Below, one piece after another: positions 33,485-42,035 of a stretch of DNA of 64,000 nucleotides. The DNA is taken from contig NZ_CP042823.1 of NCBI RefSeq assembly GCF_008000895.1, positions 744,001-808,000 of the forward strand, read 5' to 3'. The translations under genes were made by a program, and so were the position numbers. Position 1 is the first letter of the stretch, and every line of letters starts with the position of its first letter. The notes under the pieces were generated by a model. That model was not told the origin of the DNA. It made no database searches and was given only the letters and a program-made list of their open reading frames with translations. This DNA is from Methylobacterium sp. WL1 (GTDB lineage Bacteria; Pseudomonadota; Alphaproteobacteria; Rhizobiales; Beijerinckiaceae).

Positions 33485-34369
33485 TCACAGCAGGCCGAGT
33501 ACCGCCTCCGCGAAGGCCTCCGGTGCCTCCTGGGGAAAGTTGTGCCCGACCCCCGCGACGATGGCGCGCCGGTACGGCCCGGTGAAGTGCCGGGCGTCGG
33601 TGTCTTTCTGAGAAGGCGGCCCGACCCCGTCGTCGGCCCCGAGCAGCACCACCGACGGCACGGTGATGTCCGGCTGAGCCGCCAGCCTTGCCTCGATTCC
33701 GGCCAGCGCCGGATCGCCGGGTACAAGCGCGAAGCGATGGCGATAGGAGTGGACCACGACGTCGACGAAATCCGAATTCTCTTCGAAGGACCGTGCGGTC
33801 TGGGCGAACGTTTCTTCGGAGAAAGACCACGAGGGCGACCACAGCCGCCACAGTAAGGCGCAGAATTGCGCGCGGTTGGCCGACAGGCCGGCGCGGCCGC
33901 GCGCGCCATGAAGGTAGTACTGGTACCACAACCGGTGCTCGGCCTCCGGCGATGCGGGCTGGGCCGAGGCCTGGATATTCTGGATGTTGTAGCCCACGCC
34001 GCAGCTCACGAGCCCCGTCGCCCGCTCCGGCCAGAGCGCCGCCACCACGCAGGCCGCCCGGCCGCCCCAATCGTAGCCGGCCAGCACCGCCCGCCCAATC
34101 CCGAGCGCATCCAGGAAGGCCAGGAGATCCGCTCCCAAGGCCGCCTGCTCACCCGAGCGCGGCGTCTGCGGGTCGCGGAACCGGGTCGGCCCGTAGCCCC
34201 GCAGGTACGGGATCAGGCAGCGCACGCCCGCAGAGGCCAGGCATGCCGCCGCCGCATCGTAGGCACGGACGTCGTACGGGAAGCCGTGGAGCAGGACGGC
34301 CGGCTTCCCGTCCGCAGGACCGACCTCCAGGTAGGCGACGTCGAGTAGACCGGCCTGCACGCGCTTCAT
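33485..34369 (-). CDS. Alpha/beta hydrolase, epoxide hydrolase/dehalogenase-like
   Basis: 294 residues. The oxyanion segment is LLHGFPYD; the nucleophile elbow reads AGYDWGG with Asp100 instead of Ser, as in epoxide hydrolases and haloalkane or haloacetate dehalogenases. The catalytic His276 lies in GVGHNFPQE. An aromatic cap (RLWYQYYLHG, LWRLWSPSWSF) spans about 140-190. The substrate cannot be told from the sequence. Confidence 0.87.
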   Translation of the reverse strand: MKRVQAGLLDVAYLEVGPADGKPAVLLHGFPYDVRAYDAAAACLASAGVRCLIPYLRGYGPTRFRDPQTPRSGEQAALGADLLAFLDALGIGRAVLAGYDWGGRAACVVAALWPERATGLVSCGVGYNIQNIQASAQPASPEAEHRLWYQYYLHGARGRAGLSANRAQFCALLWRLWSPSWSFSEETFAQTARSFEENSDFVDVVVHSYRHRFALVPGDPALAGIEARLAAQPDITVPSVVLLGADDGVGPPSQKDTDARHFTGPYRRAIVAGVGHNFPQEAPEAFAEAVLGLL

Positions 34370-34505
34370 GGATCACCTCTCGCTGCGTCGGATGTTCTAG
34401 CCGATCGCCGCGCAATTGCCGCATGCACCGTTGCCGGCCGCCTCTTGCCGCCCGCCGGTCCCGCCCAACCTTGAGCGTGGTAACCAAACCCGGGGATACG
34501 ACACG

Positions 34506-34898
34506 ATGAGCCTGCGCGACGGTGTGAAGACCCTGATCGGCGACGTTGTCGCGGCGGCCGACCGGGCGGTCGTGAGCGCCGGCAGCGGCAAGCTGGCACT
34601 TGCGTTGGCAAAGTTCTACCCGGGCGGCCTCGTCGCGTTCCTGGATCGGCTGCGCGAGGCGGGCCACGGCGGAGCCGTCGATTCTTGGATCGGGTCCGGT
34701 GAGAACCGCCCAGTCCCGGCCTCCGCGATCGCCGGGTGCCTGCCGGATGCGGTCACCGAGCGACTGGCCTACGATCTCAGCCTGCCGGCCGGCCGCGTGC
34801 CGACGGCGCTCGCCGAGTTCCTGCCCGCGGCGGTCGCGGCCCAGAGCGAGGACGGCCGGCTGAAGCCGCAGCCGAACTTCAGCACGCAGGTCCGCTGA
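34506..34898 (+). CDS. YidB/DUF937-like protein, paralogue 1
   Basis: 130 residues with the YidB core: LVAFLDRLREAGHGGAVDSW, IGSGENRPVPASAI, then YDLSLPAGRVPTALAEFLPA. It is a cytoplasmic helical protein of unknown function. A second copy, closer to the family consensus, starts 178 nt downstream on the same strand, so this copy is a diverged duplicate. Confidence 0.8.
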   Translation: MSLRDGVKTLIGDVVAAADRAVVSAGSGKLALALAKFYPGGLVAFLDRLREAGHGGAVDSWIGSGENRPVPASAIAGCLPDAVTERLAYDLSLPAGRVPTALAEFLPAAVAAQSEDGRLKPQPNFSTQVR

Positions 34899-35076
34899 TA
34901 GTTTGATCGGCCGCCCCGGCCGAATCGGTCGGCGGTCTCGAGAACTCGCGCCAAAGGGCGGCGCCGGCTGCTTGGGAAAGGCTGTTGCGAATCAGATCGC
35001 TAGCGCATCCGGCCGGTTCCGGTACCCGGAACCATGCGCTAAGGTCTGTCCCGACGGAGAGCGACGGGGGATCATC

Positions 35077-35418
35077 ATGAGCTTGCTCGACAGTCTCGGC
35101 GGTTCGTTGGGGCAGATGGCGCTCAAGGCGCTCCCCGGCATCATCCAGCAGGTCCTGCCGGGCGGGCTCAACGCGCTGCTGGATCAGCTCCGCCGCTCCG
35201 GCTACGAGAGCCAGGTCAATTCCTGGCTGGGCCGCGGCCCGAACGAGCCGATCACCGCCGACGACCTGCAAAAGGTTCTGGACAACGAGCAGGTCCGCCA
35301 GATGGCCGCGAAGCTCGGCATCCCGGTCGACCAGCTGTTTCCGACCCTGGCCAAGACCCTGCCGGAAGCGGTGGACCACCACAGCCCGGACGGATCGCTG
35401 CAGGTCCCCAAAGCCTGA
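35077..35418 (+). CDS. YidB/DUF937-like protein, paralogue 2
   Basis: 113 residues: LNALLDQLRRSGYESQVNSW, LGRGPNEPITADDLQKVL, GIPVDQLFPTLAKTLPEAVD and a D-G-S-L end, all typical of YidB. Function is unknown. It shares architecture with the protein encoded at 34506-34898. Confidence 0.88.
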   Translation: MSLLDSLGGSLGQMALKALPGIIQQVLPGGLNALLDQLRRSGYESQVNSWLGRGPNEPITADDLQKVLDNEQVRQMAAKLGIPVDQLFPTLAKTLPEAVDHHSPDGSLQVPKA

Positions 35419-35461
35419 TCGCAAGAGTTTGATCGTTTAAGCCAGCGGTCGCGAACGAGAA

Positions 35462-35484
35462 CGGCGGCCCCTCTCGGGACCGCC
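35462..35484. terminator. Possible shared terminator hairpin between convergent genes
   Basis: CGGCGGCCCC and GGGACCGCCG arms around TCTC, between the ends of the YidB-like gene and the LysM/LytM gene. No strong T-tract, so efficiency is uncertain. Confidence 0.4.
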
Positions 35485-35510
35485 GCACGCGCCGCATCGA
35501 CTGCGGCGTC

Positions 35511-36962
35511 TCAGTTGCTGGCGAGCTGGGACATCGGATCCACGGGCGATCCGCCCTTCCGGATCTCGAAGTGCAGCTGCGGCGAGGTGACGTTACCGGA
35601 GGCGCCGGACTTCGCGATGGTCTGACCGCGCTTGACCTTGTCGCCGGGCTTCACGTCGATCTCGCCGTTATGGGCGTAGGCCGAGACGAACCCGTTGGCG
35701 TGGCGCACCAGCACCAGCTTGCCGTAGCCCTTCACGTCCGAGCCGGCATAGGCCACGGTGCCTTCCTCGGCGGCCTTGACCGGCGTGCCCTCCGGCACCG
35801 CGATGTTGATGCCTTCGTTGCCCGACGTGCCATAGCCCGAGATCACCCGGCCCTTGGCGGGCCAGCGGAAGCTCTCCGACACCGTCGCATCCGCGACGGA
35901 CCCGGTGGCGGCGGGCTCCGGCTTGGCTGGCGCGGCGGCGACCGGCTTCGGCGCCTCCTTGGCGGCGACCTTCTCGGGCTTCTCGGCGGCTGCGGCCTTC
36001 TGGGCCGCCTCCTTGGCGGCCTTCGCTTCGGCGAGCTTCTGGGTGGCCTCGGCCTTCGCGGCCGCCTTGGCCTCGGCCTTGGCTTCCAGGGCCTTCGCCT
36101 CGGCCTTGGCCTTCGCCTCAGCCTTCGGGTCGGCCTTCTTCTCGTCCGCCTTGGCGATCTGGCCGGGGCGAACGTGATGCTTCTTGTCGGCGTCCTTCAG
36201 AGACGCTTCCTTGCGAGCCTTGTCCTCGGCGACCTTGCGGGCTGCCGTATCCCGAGCCAGCGCCTCCTTGCGGTCCGCTTCCTTCTCGGCGGCGGCGCGC
36301 TTGGACGCCTCCTCACGTTTGGAAGCCTCCTCGCGCTTGGCGACCTCCTTGGCCTCCTCGCGCTTCGAGGCGACCTTGGCCTCGACCTGCCGCGCGTCCT
36401 CGCGCTTCTCCTCGGCAGCCCGGGCCGGCCGGGCGGTCATCGGAGCCGCGGCTGGGTTCAGCCCGGAGGCGTTGTAGACCGGGATCACGATCTGCCGGCC
36501 GGGAGTGATCTGGCTGGCGTTGGACAGGCCGTTCGCCGACAGGATCGCCGAAGCGGGCACGCCGAAGCGCGTCGACATCTGGTTCAGGCTGTCGTTCTTC
36601 GACACCGTGATCTGCGTGCCGCCCTGGGCGCTCCAACCGGAAGCACCGGTCGAGGCGACCCGGGTGGCCGGCGCAGCCGCCGGGGTCGGGGCCGGGATCG
36701 CCGTAGCGGCCGGACGCGAGGCAGCGCCGGGGGCGCCAAGCGCCTCGGACTGGATCCGGCCGGTGCGGATCACCGGCGCCGGCTTCAGGCTACCCTCCGG
36801 CAGGCTGCCGGTGGCGGCAGGCTCCGACGAGAAGGGGTTTGAAAAAGGGTTGCTCAGGCGCGATGCGTCCGAGGAACAGGCGGCGGCACCGCCACCGATG
36901 ATGCCGATGAGGGCGACGCGCGACAGCGTCCGTAACCCTCGACCCGTACCGCGCACCCGCAT
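35511..36962 (-). CDS. LysM/LytM lipoprotein with degenerate peptidase domain (NlpD/DipM-like)
   Basis: 483 residues. A lipobox GGAAACSSD gives lipidated Cys29. A LysM domain lies near 115-165 (ITVSKNDSLNQMSTRFGVPA), a long charged Lys/Glu/Ala-rich repeat region at about 185-350 (KREEASKREEASKR type), and an M23/LytM domain at about 370-480. The metal-binding H-x3-D of active LytM is replaced (GNEGINIAVPEG) and the final H-x-H is Q-L-H (PQLHFEIRKG), so it is probably an amidase activator and not a peptidase. In other alphaproteobacteria this gene follows serS-surE-pcm; here it is about 7.5 kb away on the opposite strand. Confidence 0.9.
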   Translation of the reverse strand: MRVRGTGRGLRTLSRVALIGIIGGGAAACSSDASRLSNPFSNPFSSEPAATGSLPEGSLKPAPVIRTGRIQSEALGAPGAASRPAATAIPAPTPAAAPATRVASTGASGWSAQGGTQITVSKNDSLNQMSTRFGVPASAILSANGLSNASQITPGRQIVIPVYNASGLNPAAAPMTARPARAAEEKREDARQVEAKVASKREEAKEVAKREEASKREEASKRAAAEKEADRKEALARDTAARKVAEDKARKEASLKDADKKHHVRPGQIAKADEKKADPKAEAKAKAEAKALEAKAEAKAAAKAEATQKLAEAKAAKEAAQKAAAAEKPEKVAAKEAPKPVAAAPAKPEPAATGSVADATVSESFRWPAKGRVISGYGTSGNEGINIAVPEGTPVKAAEEGTVAYAGSDVKGYGKLVLVRHANGFVSAYAHNGEIDVKPGDKVKRGQTIAKSGASGNVTSPQLHFEIRKGGSPVDPMSQLASN

Positions 36963-37152
36963 CGACGCACCCGTTTGCCTGACGCAACTTGATGCCCCAA
37001 TGAAGACGGATTCAGGTTAAGCAACCGTTCCCGTCCGGCCTATCGGTGAGCGCATGACGCTCTGTCTGAGTAGTGGCCGCACTCTGCGCGGGATGAAAGA
37101 CCGGGGTTTGACCGTGCCTTTTCCGGTCCGGCCGTCACCCCACATCGGAAAG

Positions 37153-37698
37153 ATGTTTACCATTCGCGCCGCCCGCGACAGCCTCGCCGACCTGCCTTCA
37201 ATCGAGACCCCACGGCTGTCGATCGCCGCGCTGCGGCCACAGGATGCCCAGGATCTCCGCCGGGTCACCGACGATCCGGCGATCACCGCGGCGGTGGATT
37301 TCCTGCCGACTCCCTTCACCGTACGCGACGCCGAAGACCTGATCCGCAGCGGTGGGCGCGGCCAGGACCGCTTCCTGGGGGTCTGGATGCACGACGCGGA
37401 GGCGGGCCAGCACGCGGCCGCATCCGACCTTGTCGGCGTGGTCGGCACGCATCTGCGCGGCCCCGGTGCGATCGAGATCGGCTACTGGGTCGGTGGCGCA
37501 GCGCGGGGGCGCGGCTTGGCCTACGAGGCGGTCTCGGCGATCCTCGAACTCCTCGGCCGGCGGTTCCCGGCCCGTATCATCGTGGCGGAGTGCCGCCCCG
37601 GCAACGTCGCCTCCTGGGGCCTCTTGCAGAAGCTCGGCTTTCGCGACACCGGCGAGGAAGGGCACCGTCCCGGGCGACGCATACTCCAGCGCGGCTGA
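37153..37698 (+). CDS. GNAT-family N-acetyltransferase (RimJ/RimL type)
   Basis: 181 residues: ETPRLSIAALRPQDAQDLRR, then IEIGYWVGGAARGRGLAYEA with the acetyl-CoA-binding R-G-x-G-L-A, and a closing CRPGNVASWGLLQKLGF. It transfers an acetyl group from acetyl-CoA to an unknown amine. The frame is open to 37054; ATG 37153 is chosen because the upstream part is Arg/Pro-rich and unlike the family, but ATG 37093 is possible. Confidence 0.85.
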   Translation: MFTIRAARDSLADLPSIETPRLSIAALRPQDAQDLRRVTDDPAITAAVDFLPTPFTVRDAEDLIRSGGRGQDRFLGVWMHDAEAGQHAAASDLVGVVGTHLRGPGAIEIGYWVGGAARGRGLAYEAVSAILELLGRRFPARIIVAECRPGNVASWGLLQKLGFRDTGEEGHRPGRRILQRG

Positions 37699-37742
37699 GC
37701 CGCGCCTCTTCGCGCCGCAGGACGACTGCAGGCGCCGTCAGG

Positions 37743-38063
37743 TCAGGTGTTCAGGGCCTCGGCCAGTTCACCCGTCGCAACCTGCGCCGCCTCGGCGGCC
37801 CGGCGCTTCTTCTTGCTGCCCCCGACCTTGATGGTGCGCTCATCCTCCGACACGCGCTCGACGAGGGCGAAGCCATGCAGTTCGGCCAGGCAGGCCAGAT
37901 CCTGCTCCGGCTCCTCGAGCAAGGCATAGAAGGCGGCCCGCACGATATCCTTCTTGGAGGCATCGGGGTGCTTCTCCCGGACGGCGGCGCGCAACGCCTT
38001 CGGCGTCATGCCGGGCGCGGCGACACTCCGCAACGTATCCGACAAAGCCTTTATCACCGGCAT
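37743..38063 (-). CDS. Conserved hypothetical protein, small and basic
   Basis: 106 residues, not recognised. It is predicted helical: VIKALSDTLRSVAAPGMTPK, then ALRAAVREKHPDASKKDIVR and AAFYALLEE, with a KKKRRAAEAA tail. The first half resembles helical DNA- or protein-binding modules but no family motif is clear. It stands alone, upstream of an AT-richer gap. Confidence 0.65.
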   Translation of the reverse strand: MPVIKALSDTLRSVAAPGMTPKALRAAVREKHPDASKKDIVRAAFYALLEEPEQDLACLAELHGFALVERVSEDERTIKVGGSKKKRRAAEAAQVATGELAEALNT

Positions 38064-38289
38064 GTTCTAAGATCCTCAACCCGCATACGCATCACAGGCG
38101 AAGTCTATTACGAGAGTTTACGGCGCCACCGCAAGTTCATTGCGATTCCGGAATCGCTCGAATTGTATGGATTTACCAACCTCTGTGTCGAGAATATACC
38201 GTATTGGAGAAGTTCCATATTTTAATTCAACGATCAAACCGAAACTTGAGCAGTCTTGCACAACGGTTTCGGATTGTTCTTGAGGCATG

Positions 38290-38317
38290 AAAAAACCCCC
38301 GGGCCTGTGCCCGGGGG
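38290..38317 (-). terminator. Intrinsic terminator after the outer membrane protein gene
   Basis: Read on the minus strand: a 9-bp stem (plus-strand CCCCCGGGC 38296-38304 / GCCCGGGGG 38309-38317), loop of 4, then six T (38290-38295 are A on the plus strand). It lies 43 nt after the porin stop. Confidence 0.92.
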
Positions 38318-38359
38318 TCTTCAAAAGGGCCGGCCCGGAGGCCGGCATGAAGAATCAGA

Positions 38360-39637
38360 TCAGAACGTGATGCCGGTCTCGACCATGTAACGGTCCTGCG
38401 AGGTACGGTTGCCGGTGCGGCCGAAGCCGGTGCCCAGCGAGCCCTCTGCAAGATTCCCACGGGTGATGCCGCCGAGCTCGACGTGAGCGTATTCGACCCG
38501 GAAGAAGTAACGGTCGAACGTGAAGGTCGGCGTGACGGTGACTGAGAAGGCGTTGCTGCCAGGACCGAAGCCGAGCAGGTTCGTCTGCGTCGAACCCCGC
38601 ACACCGGTCTGCTCGGTGTACTCGACCCGGCCGGCTAGGGAGAAGTTATCGGTGAAGGAATAGGCCGCCAGCAGGGCACCGCCGTAGGTGGAAGCGGTGT
38701 TGCCGATCCCGACACGCAGGTCACGCTCGACATTCGTGAACTGGAAGTAGGGCGAGATGATCCACGGGCCGTTCGCGTAGGTGTAGTTGATGTTGAAAAT
38801 TCCGCTGTTCTGCTGCGCGTTCGGCGTAGCGAACTGGTAGCGCGGGCTGCGGTCGAGCGAATTGGTGCGCCCGACATTCAAGCCGCCATTGACGCCAATC
38901 GTGTTGTAATCGTCCAGCTTGTAGGCAACGTTGCCGGTGAACCACGTAATTTCGTTGGAGAAGAAGCCGTCCGTGCCGGCGAGCGAGACCGAGAGCGGAC
39001 CGCTGCTGTAATTGACCTGCACGCCTTGGTTGATGAAGTTCTCCTGCACGAACAGGAGGCCGCGGTTGATGTTCAGGTTCTGATAGGTGAACAGCAGCTC
39101 GGTGCCGATCAGGGTGAACATCCGTCCGCCCTGGACCGACCATTCATCGTTGATCTGGATCTTGCCGAAGGCGACCGGAACCGGGCCGAACAGCAAGTCG
39201 GTCTGGGTGAACGTCCCGAGGGTGGGGAAGCCCAGCTGCGGGATCGAGTAGCCACCCGCCTGGATATAGAACTGGAATGCGCCTTCGGGCTTCTGAATGA
39301 TGCCCTGTATGTTCGAGAAGTCGAACCGCGCGGAGCGATCCCGATCATTCGGGGCGGCCGGCGTCGAGAACGACGCGAACGGGTTACTCTGCGTGTAGCC
39401 GTAGCCGGTGACGGCGCCGCCGACATACAGGTCGCCCAGCGGACCGGCAGAGAAGCAGGTCGGGTTCGGGTTGGCCTTGATCGTACCGCTGTAAACCGGG
39501 CCGATCAGGGTGGCCTTGCAGGGCTCGGCCGGAGGCGCGACGGGGACCGGCGCCGGAGCCGAGAGATCGGCCGCGAGGATGCTGGTCGAGGAGAGCAGCA
39601 CGGTGGCCAAGCCGGCCAGGGTGGATCGCTTCAGCAT
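38360..39637 (-). CDS. Outer membrane beta-barrel protein (BBP2/porin-like)
   Basis: 425 residues. A signal peptide (MLKRSTLAGLATVLLSSTSI, cleaved after LAA) is followed by a proline-rich linker and many amphipathic strands with alternating aromatic residues (WIISPYFQFTNV, FFRVEYAHVELGGI). The last residue is Phe (YMVETGITF), the usual signal for outer membrane assembly. A disulfide could link the two early Cys (EPCKATL, PTCFSAG). It resembles the large porin-like families found in many copies in Methylobacteriaceae; the solute is unknown. The start is the ATG at 39637, not the longer frame. Confidence 0.88.
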   Translation of the reverse strand: MLKRSTLAGLATVLLSSTSILAADLSAPAPVPVAPPAEPCKATLIGPVYSGTIKANPNPTCFSAGPLGDLYVGGAVTGYGYTQSNPFASFSTPAAPNDRDRSARFDFSNIQGIIQKPEGAFQFYIQAGGYSIPQLGFPTLGTFTQTDLLFGPVPVAFGKIQINDEWSVQGGRMFTLIGTELLFTYQNLNINRGLLFVQENFINQGVQVNYSSGPLSVSLAGTDGFFSNEITWFTGNVAYKLDDYNTIGVNGGLNVGRTNSLDRSPRYQFATPNAQQNSGIFNINYTYANGPWIISPYFQFTNVERDLRVGIGNTASTYGGALLAAYSFTDNFSLAGRVEYTEQTGVRGSTQTNLLGFGPGSNAFSVTVTPTFTFDRYFFRVEYAHVELGGITRGNLAEGSLGTGFGRTGNRTSQDRYMVETGITF

Positions 39638-39861
39638 GGTTTCGCGGCTCGTTTGGATTGGTTCCCGGCCAAGCTGACACCGACCCGCCGCTGATACAAA
39701 ATCAAACAAATGGCACTTGCCTAGTTTTTAGTCATTCTTGGACGCCAGGGATGGGTCGGCAGAGGTCTGTGGTTTTGTCGCCACATTTTTCAGCCCGCGT
39801 TGCTGCGAGACCTTGTCAGACCGGTGCCCGGATCGTGCGATCCTTCGGCAATAGTGACGAA

Positions 39862-40710
39862 TCAGCCCTCTGCACCGATCCGATCGCAGCGAAACCCGCC
39901 GAACGCGTTCCGGGCCAGCCGCTCAGCTAGCGCCGGCAAAAATAGAAGCGCCTCCTCGGCGAGGCGCCAGGGCGGATTCACGATGATCAACCCGCTGCCG
40001 CACAGCCGTGTCGGATCGTCCGGCCGGTCGATCAGCAGGTCGAGGCGCAGGGCCGGGCGGGGCAGGGCGGCGTCGAGGTCCCCCACCATGCGGTCGATCG
40101 CGGCGGCATCCTTGATCGGATACCAGGCCAGGAACACGCCGGTCGGCCATTTTGCGACCGCCCGAACGAGGTGGGTCCCGAGCCGCTCGATCTCGCCCGG
40201 CACTTCGTAGGGCGGGTCGATGAGCACGAGGCCCCGCCGCTCGGGCGGCGGGATCTGCGCGTTGACCGCAGTCCAGCCGTCGAGGCTCAGGACCCTGGTG
40301 CGCGGGTCGCGGGCGTAGCGCTCCCCCAGGGTCGCGGCATCCTCCGGGTGGAGTTCCACGAACACGCCCTTGTCGCCGGGCCGCAAGGCTTCGCGGATCA
40401 CCGCGGGCGAGCCGGGATAGGCCATGGCGCCGTAGCGGGCCTGCACTGCCGCGACGGTCTCCCGGTAGGGCGCCAGCAGCGCCTCGACCTCGGGAGCGAA
40501 GGGCGTGTCCATCCGGCCCCAGCCGTCCCGCCACTCGCCAGTGCGGGAGGCCTCGTCGGCGGTCAGGTCGTAGACGCCCAGGCCCGCGAAGGCATCGAGC
40601 GCCCGGAACGGCTTGTCCTTGAGGCTCAGGTGGGCGAGCACCCGCGCGAGAACGAGGTGCTTGAGCACGTCGGCATGGTTGCCGGCGTGGAAGGCATGCC
40701 GATAGTTCAT
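39862..40710 (-). CDS. rlmJ: 23S rRNA (adenine2030-N6)-methyltransferase RlmJ
   Basis: 282 residues with the RlmJ opening MNYRHAFHAGNHADVLKHLV, the ALDAFAGLGVYDL cofactor region and the catalytic N6-adenine motif DPPYE (LIDPPYEVPGEIE). It modifies A2030 of 23S rRNA. Length and order of motifs are standard. Confidence 0.95.
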   Translation of the reverse strand: MNYRHAFHAGNHADVLKHLVLARVLAHLSLKDKPFRALDAFAGLGVYDLTADEASRTGEWRDGWGRMDTPFAPEVEALLAPYRETVAAVQARYGAMAYPGSPAVIREALRPGDKGVFVELHPEDAATLGERYARDPRTRVLSLDGWTAVNAQIPPPERRGLVLIDPPYEVPGEIERLGTHLVRAVAKWPTGVFLAWYPIKDAAAIDRMVGDLDAALPRPALRLDLLIDRPDDPTRLCGSGLIIVNPPWRLAEEALLFLPALAERLARNAFGGFRCDRIGAEG

Positions 40711-40776
40711 GGCATCGCCCTCAAGCGGATCCTGCGCTCCAGGTCCAGCCTCGGACCGTAAAAACGGTCAAAAAAG

Positions 40777-41439
40777 TCAGCGGGCGGCGTCGAGGGTGAT
40801 ATCCGGCGCGCGGCAATTGCTCCGGGCGACCTCGGGGCATGGGGTGAAGCCGCGCAGGTCCTTGGAGAAGCAGATCCGCACCTCCTGCAACTGCCCGCGC
40901 GTGCAGGTCACCGCCATCATGTCGGGGCGCAGGCCGCGGTTGGCCGCCACGAACTGCCGGGCGATCTCGATCGGCGCCAGGGTCTGCGGGGCGCCGCCGC
41001 CCTTGAGCCCCTCGGGGATCGTGACGGCGAGGCGCGCGTCGCGGGCGGCCTGGAAGTAGCGGGCCGGGTCGAGACCGGAGCAGGTGCCGTGGGTGCGCCA
41101 CTCGTGTCGGGCGAGCCCCTCGCTCGGATAGACCTGGCCAGCCACCTCAAGCGCCTGCCGGGTCGGCGCCCGCTCCACCGCGGAGCAGTTCTGCGGGTAG
41201 CCCCGGGCGTATTGCGGCCAGAGCCCGTGCACGACGAAGCCGAGGCCCCGGCCGGGGGTGCATTGCACGTCGTTCCGGCGCTCGCCGACGCCCGCGCAGT
41301 AGGTGGGCGACCAGGAGAGTGCCAGCACGTAGAAATCGAACGCGCCGGGCTCGCCCCGCCGGCTGAAGCCGCCGAAATCCTGGGCGGAGGCCGGCCCGGC
41401 GAGCAGCAGGCCGGCGAGGCAGGCGGCGCGAGCGCGCAT
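40777..41439 (-). CDS. Exported ribonuclease T2
   Basis: 220 residues with a signal peptide (cleaved near GPASA-Q). The two conserved active-site sequences are present: FVVHGLWPQ (His71) and RHEWRTHGTC (His112, Glu113, His117). It has several Cys for disulfides. It degrades RNA in the periplasm or outside the cell, probably as nutrient scavenging. The exported-protein gene at 41442 ends 2 nt before its start, so they are likely cotranscribed. Confidence 0.94.
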   Translation of the reverse strand: MRARAACLAGLLLAGPASAQDFGGFSRRGEPGAFDFYVLALSWSPTYCAGVGERRNDVQCTPGRGLGFVVHGLWPQYARGYPQNCSAVERAPTRQALEVAGQVYPSEGLARHEWRTHGTCSGLDPARYFQAARDARLAVTIPEGLKGGGAPQTLAPIEIARQFVAANRGLRPDMMAVTCTRGQLQEVRICFSKDLRGFTPCPEVARSNCRAPDITLDAAR

Positions 41440-41441
41440 CC

Positions 41442-41903
41442 TTAGGGCCGCGCCATCCGGCAGGCCGTCGCGTAAGCGTAGGCGAGGTCGCGGTCGAGGC
41501 CGTGGACGCAGAACTCGACGCCCCAGGTCGCCCCGATGATGCCGAGGCTCTCACGCACCGAATAATCGACCTTGCGGCGCACCCCGTCCGACGTGGTGAC
41601 GGTGGCCGAGCAGAACCGGCGCGGATAGGTGTCGAGGCCCCAGGGTCGCCAGGCGGTGCGCTCGATCGTATCGAACGACCGGATCGTCATCGACGAATTC
41701 CAGTACTTCGCCTCCTTCTCGGCGAAGTTGGTCGAGACCCGCTCCAGCACGCTCGGGTCCTGGCAGCCGGGAATCTGCGCGTCGAACGGGAAGATCCGCT
41801 CCTCGGCGGGCTCGATATCCTCCCGGGCCGAGCGGGCCAGCGCCGGCTGCGCGACGGAGAGGAGTGCCAGCCCGAGGGCGAGGCTGTGAAGGATCGGGCG
41901 CAT
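41442..41903 (-). CDS. Exported protein of unknown function
   Basis: 153 residues, not recognised. A signal peptide (MRPILHSLALGLALLSVAQP, cleaved after ALA) leads to a small domain with CQDPSVLERVSTNFAEKEAK, a W-R-P-W-G-L-D segment and three further Cys (RRFCSAT, EFCVHG, ATACRM), which suggest disulfides. An upstream ATG at 41936 is possible but would bury the signal. It lies just ahead of the RNase T2 gene; a shared role outside the cytoplasm is only a guess. Confidence 0.75.
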   Translation of the reverse strand: MRPILHSLALGLALLSVAQPALARSAREDIEPAEERIFPFDAQIPGCQDPSVLERVSTNFAEKEAKYWNSSMTIRSFDTIERTAWRPWGLDTYPRRFCSATVTTSDGVRRKVDYSVRESLGIIGATWGVEFCVHGLDRDLAYAYATACRMARP

Positions 41904-42035
41904 GGCGCGTGCCTCGACGGGGGTGCTGTCCTGCATGCGCGAGACGATGGCTCGGCTGCGCCGCCAGTCAAGCTCTTGCGCACGATCCGGGACGCTTTAA
42001 CCGATCTGTGCGGCGCAGCCGCTACAGGTCGGGGC

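Noticed and set aside
40750..40775. GACCGT-AAAA-ACGGTC hairpin next to a run of A between rlmJ and the RNase T2 gene
   Set aside because: On the minus strand, where both neighbours lie, the T-run comes before the stem and not after it, so it is not an intrinsic terminator of either gene.
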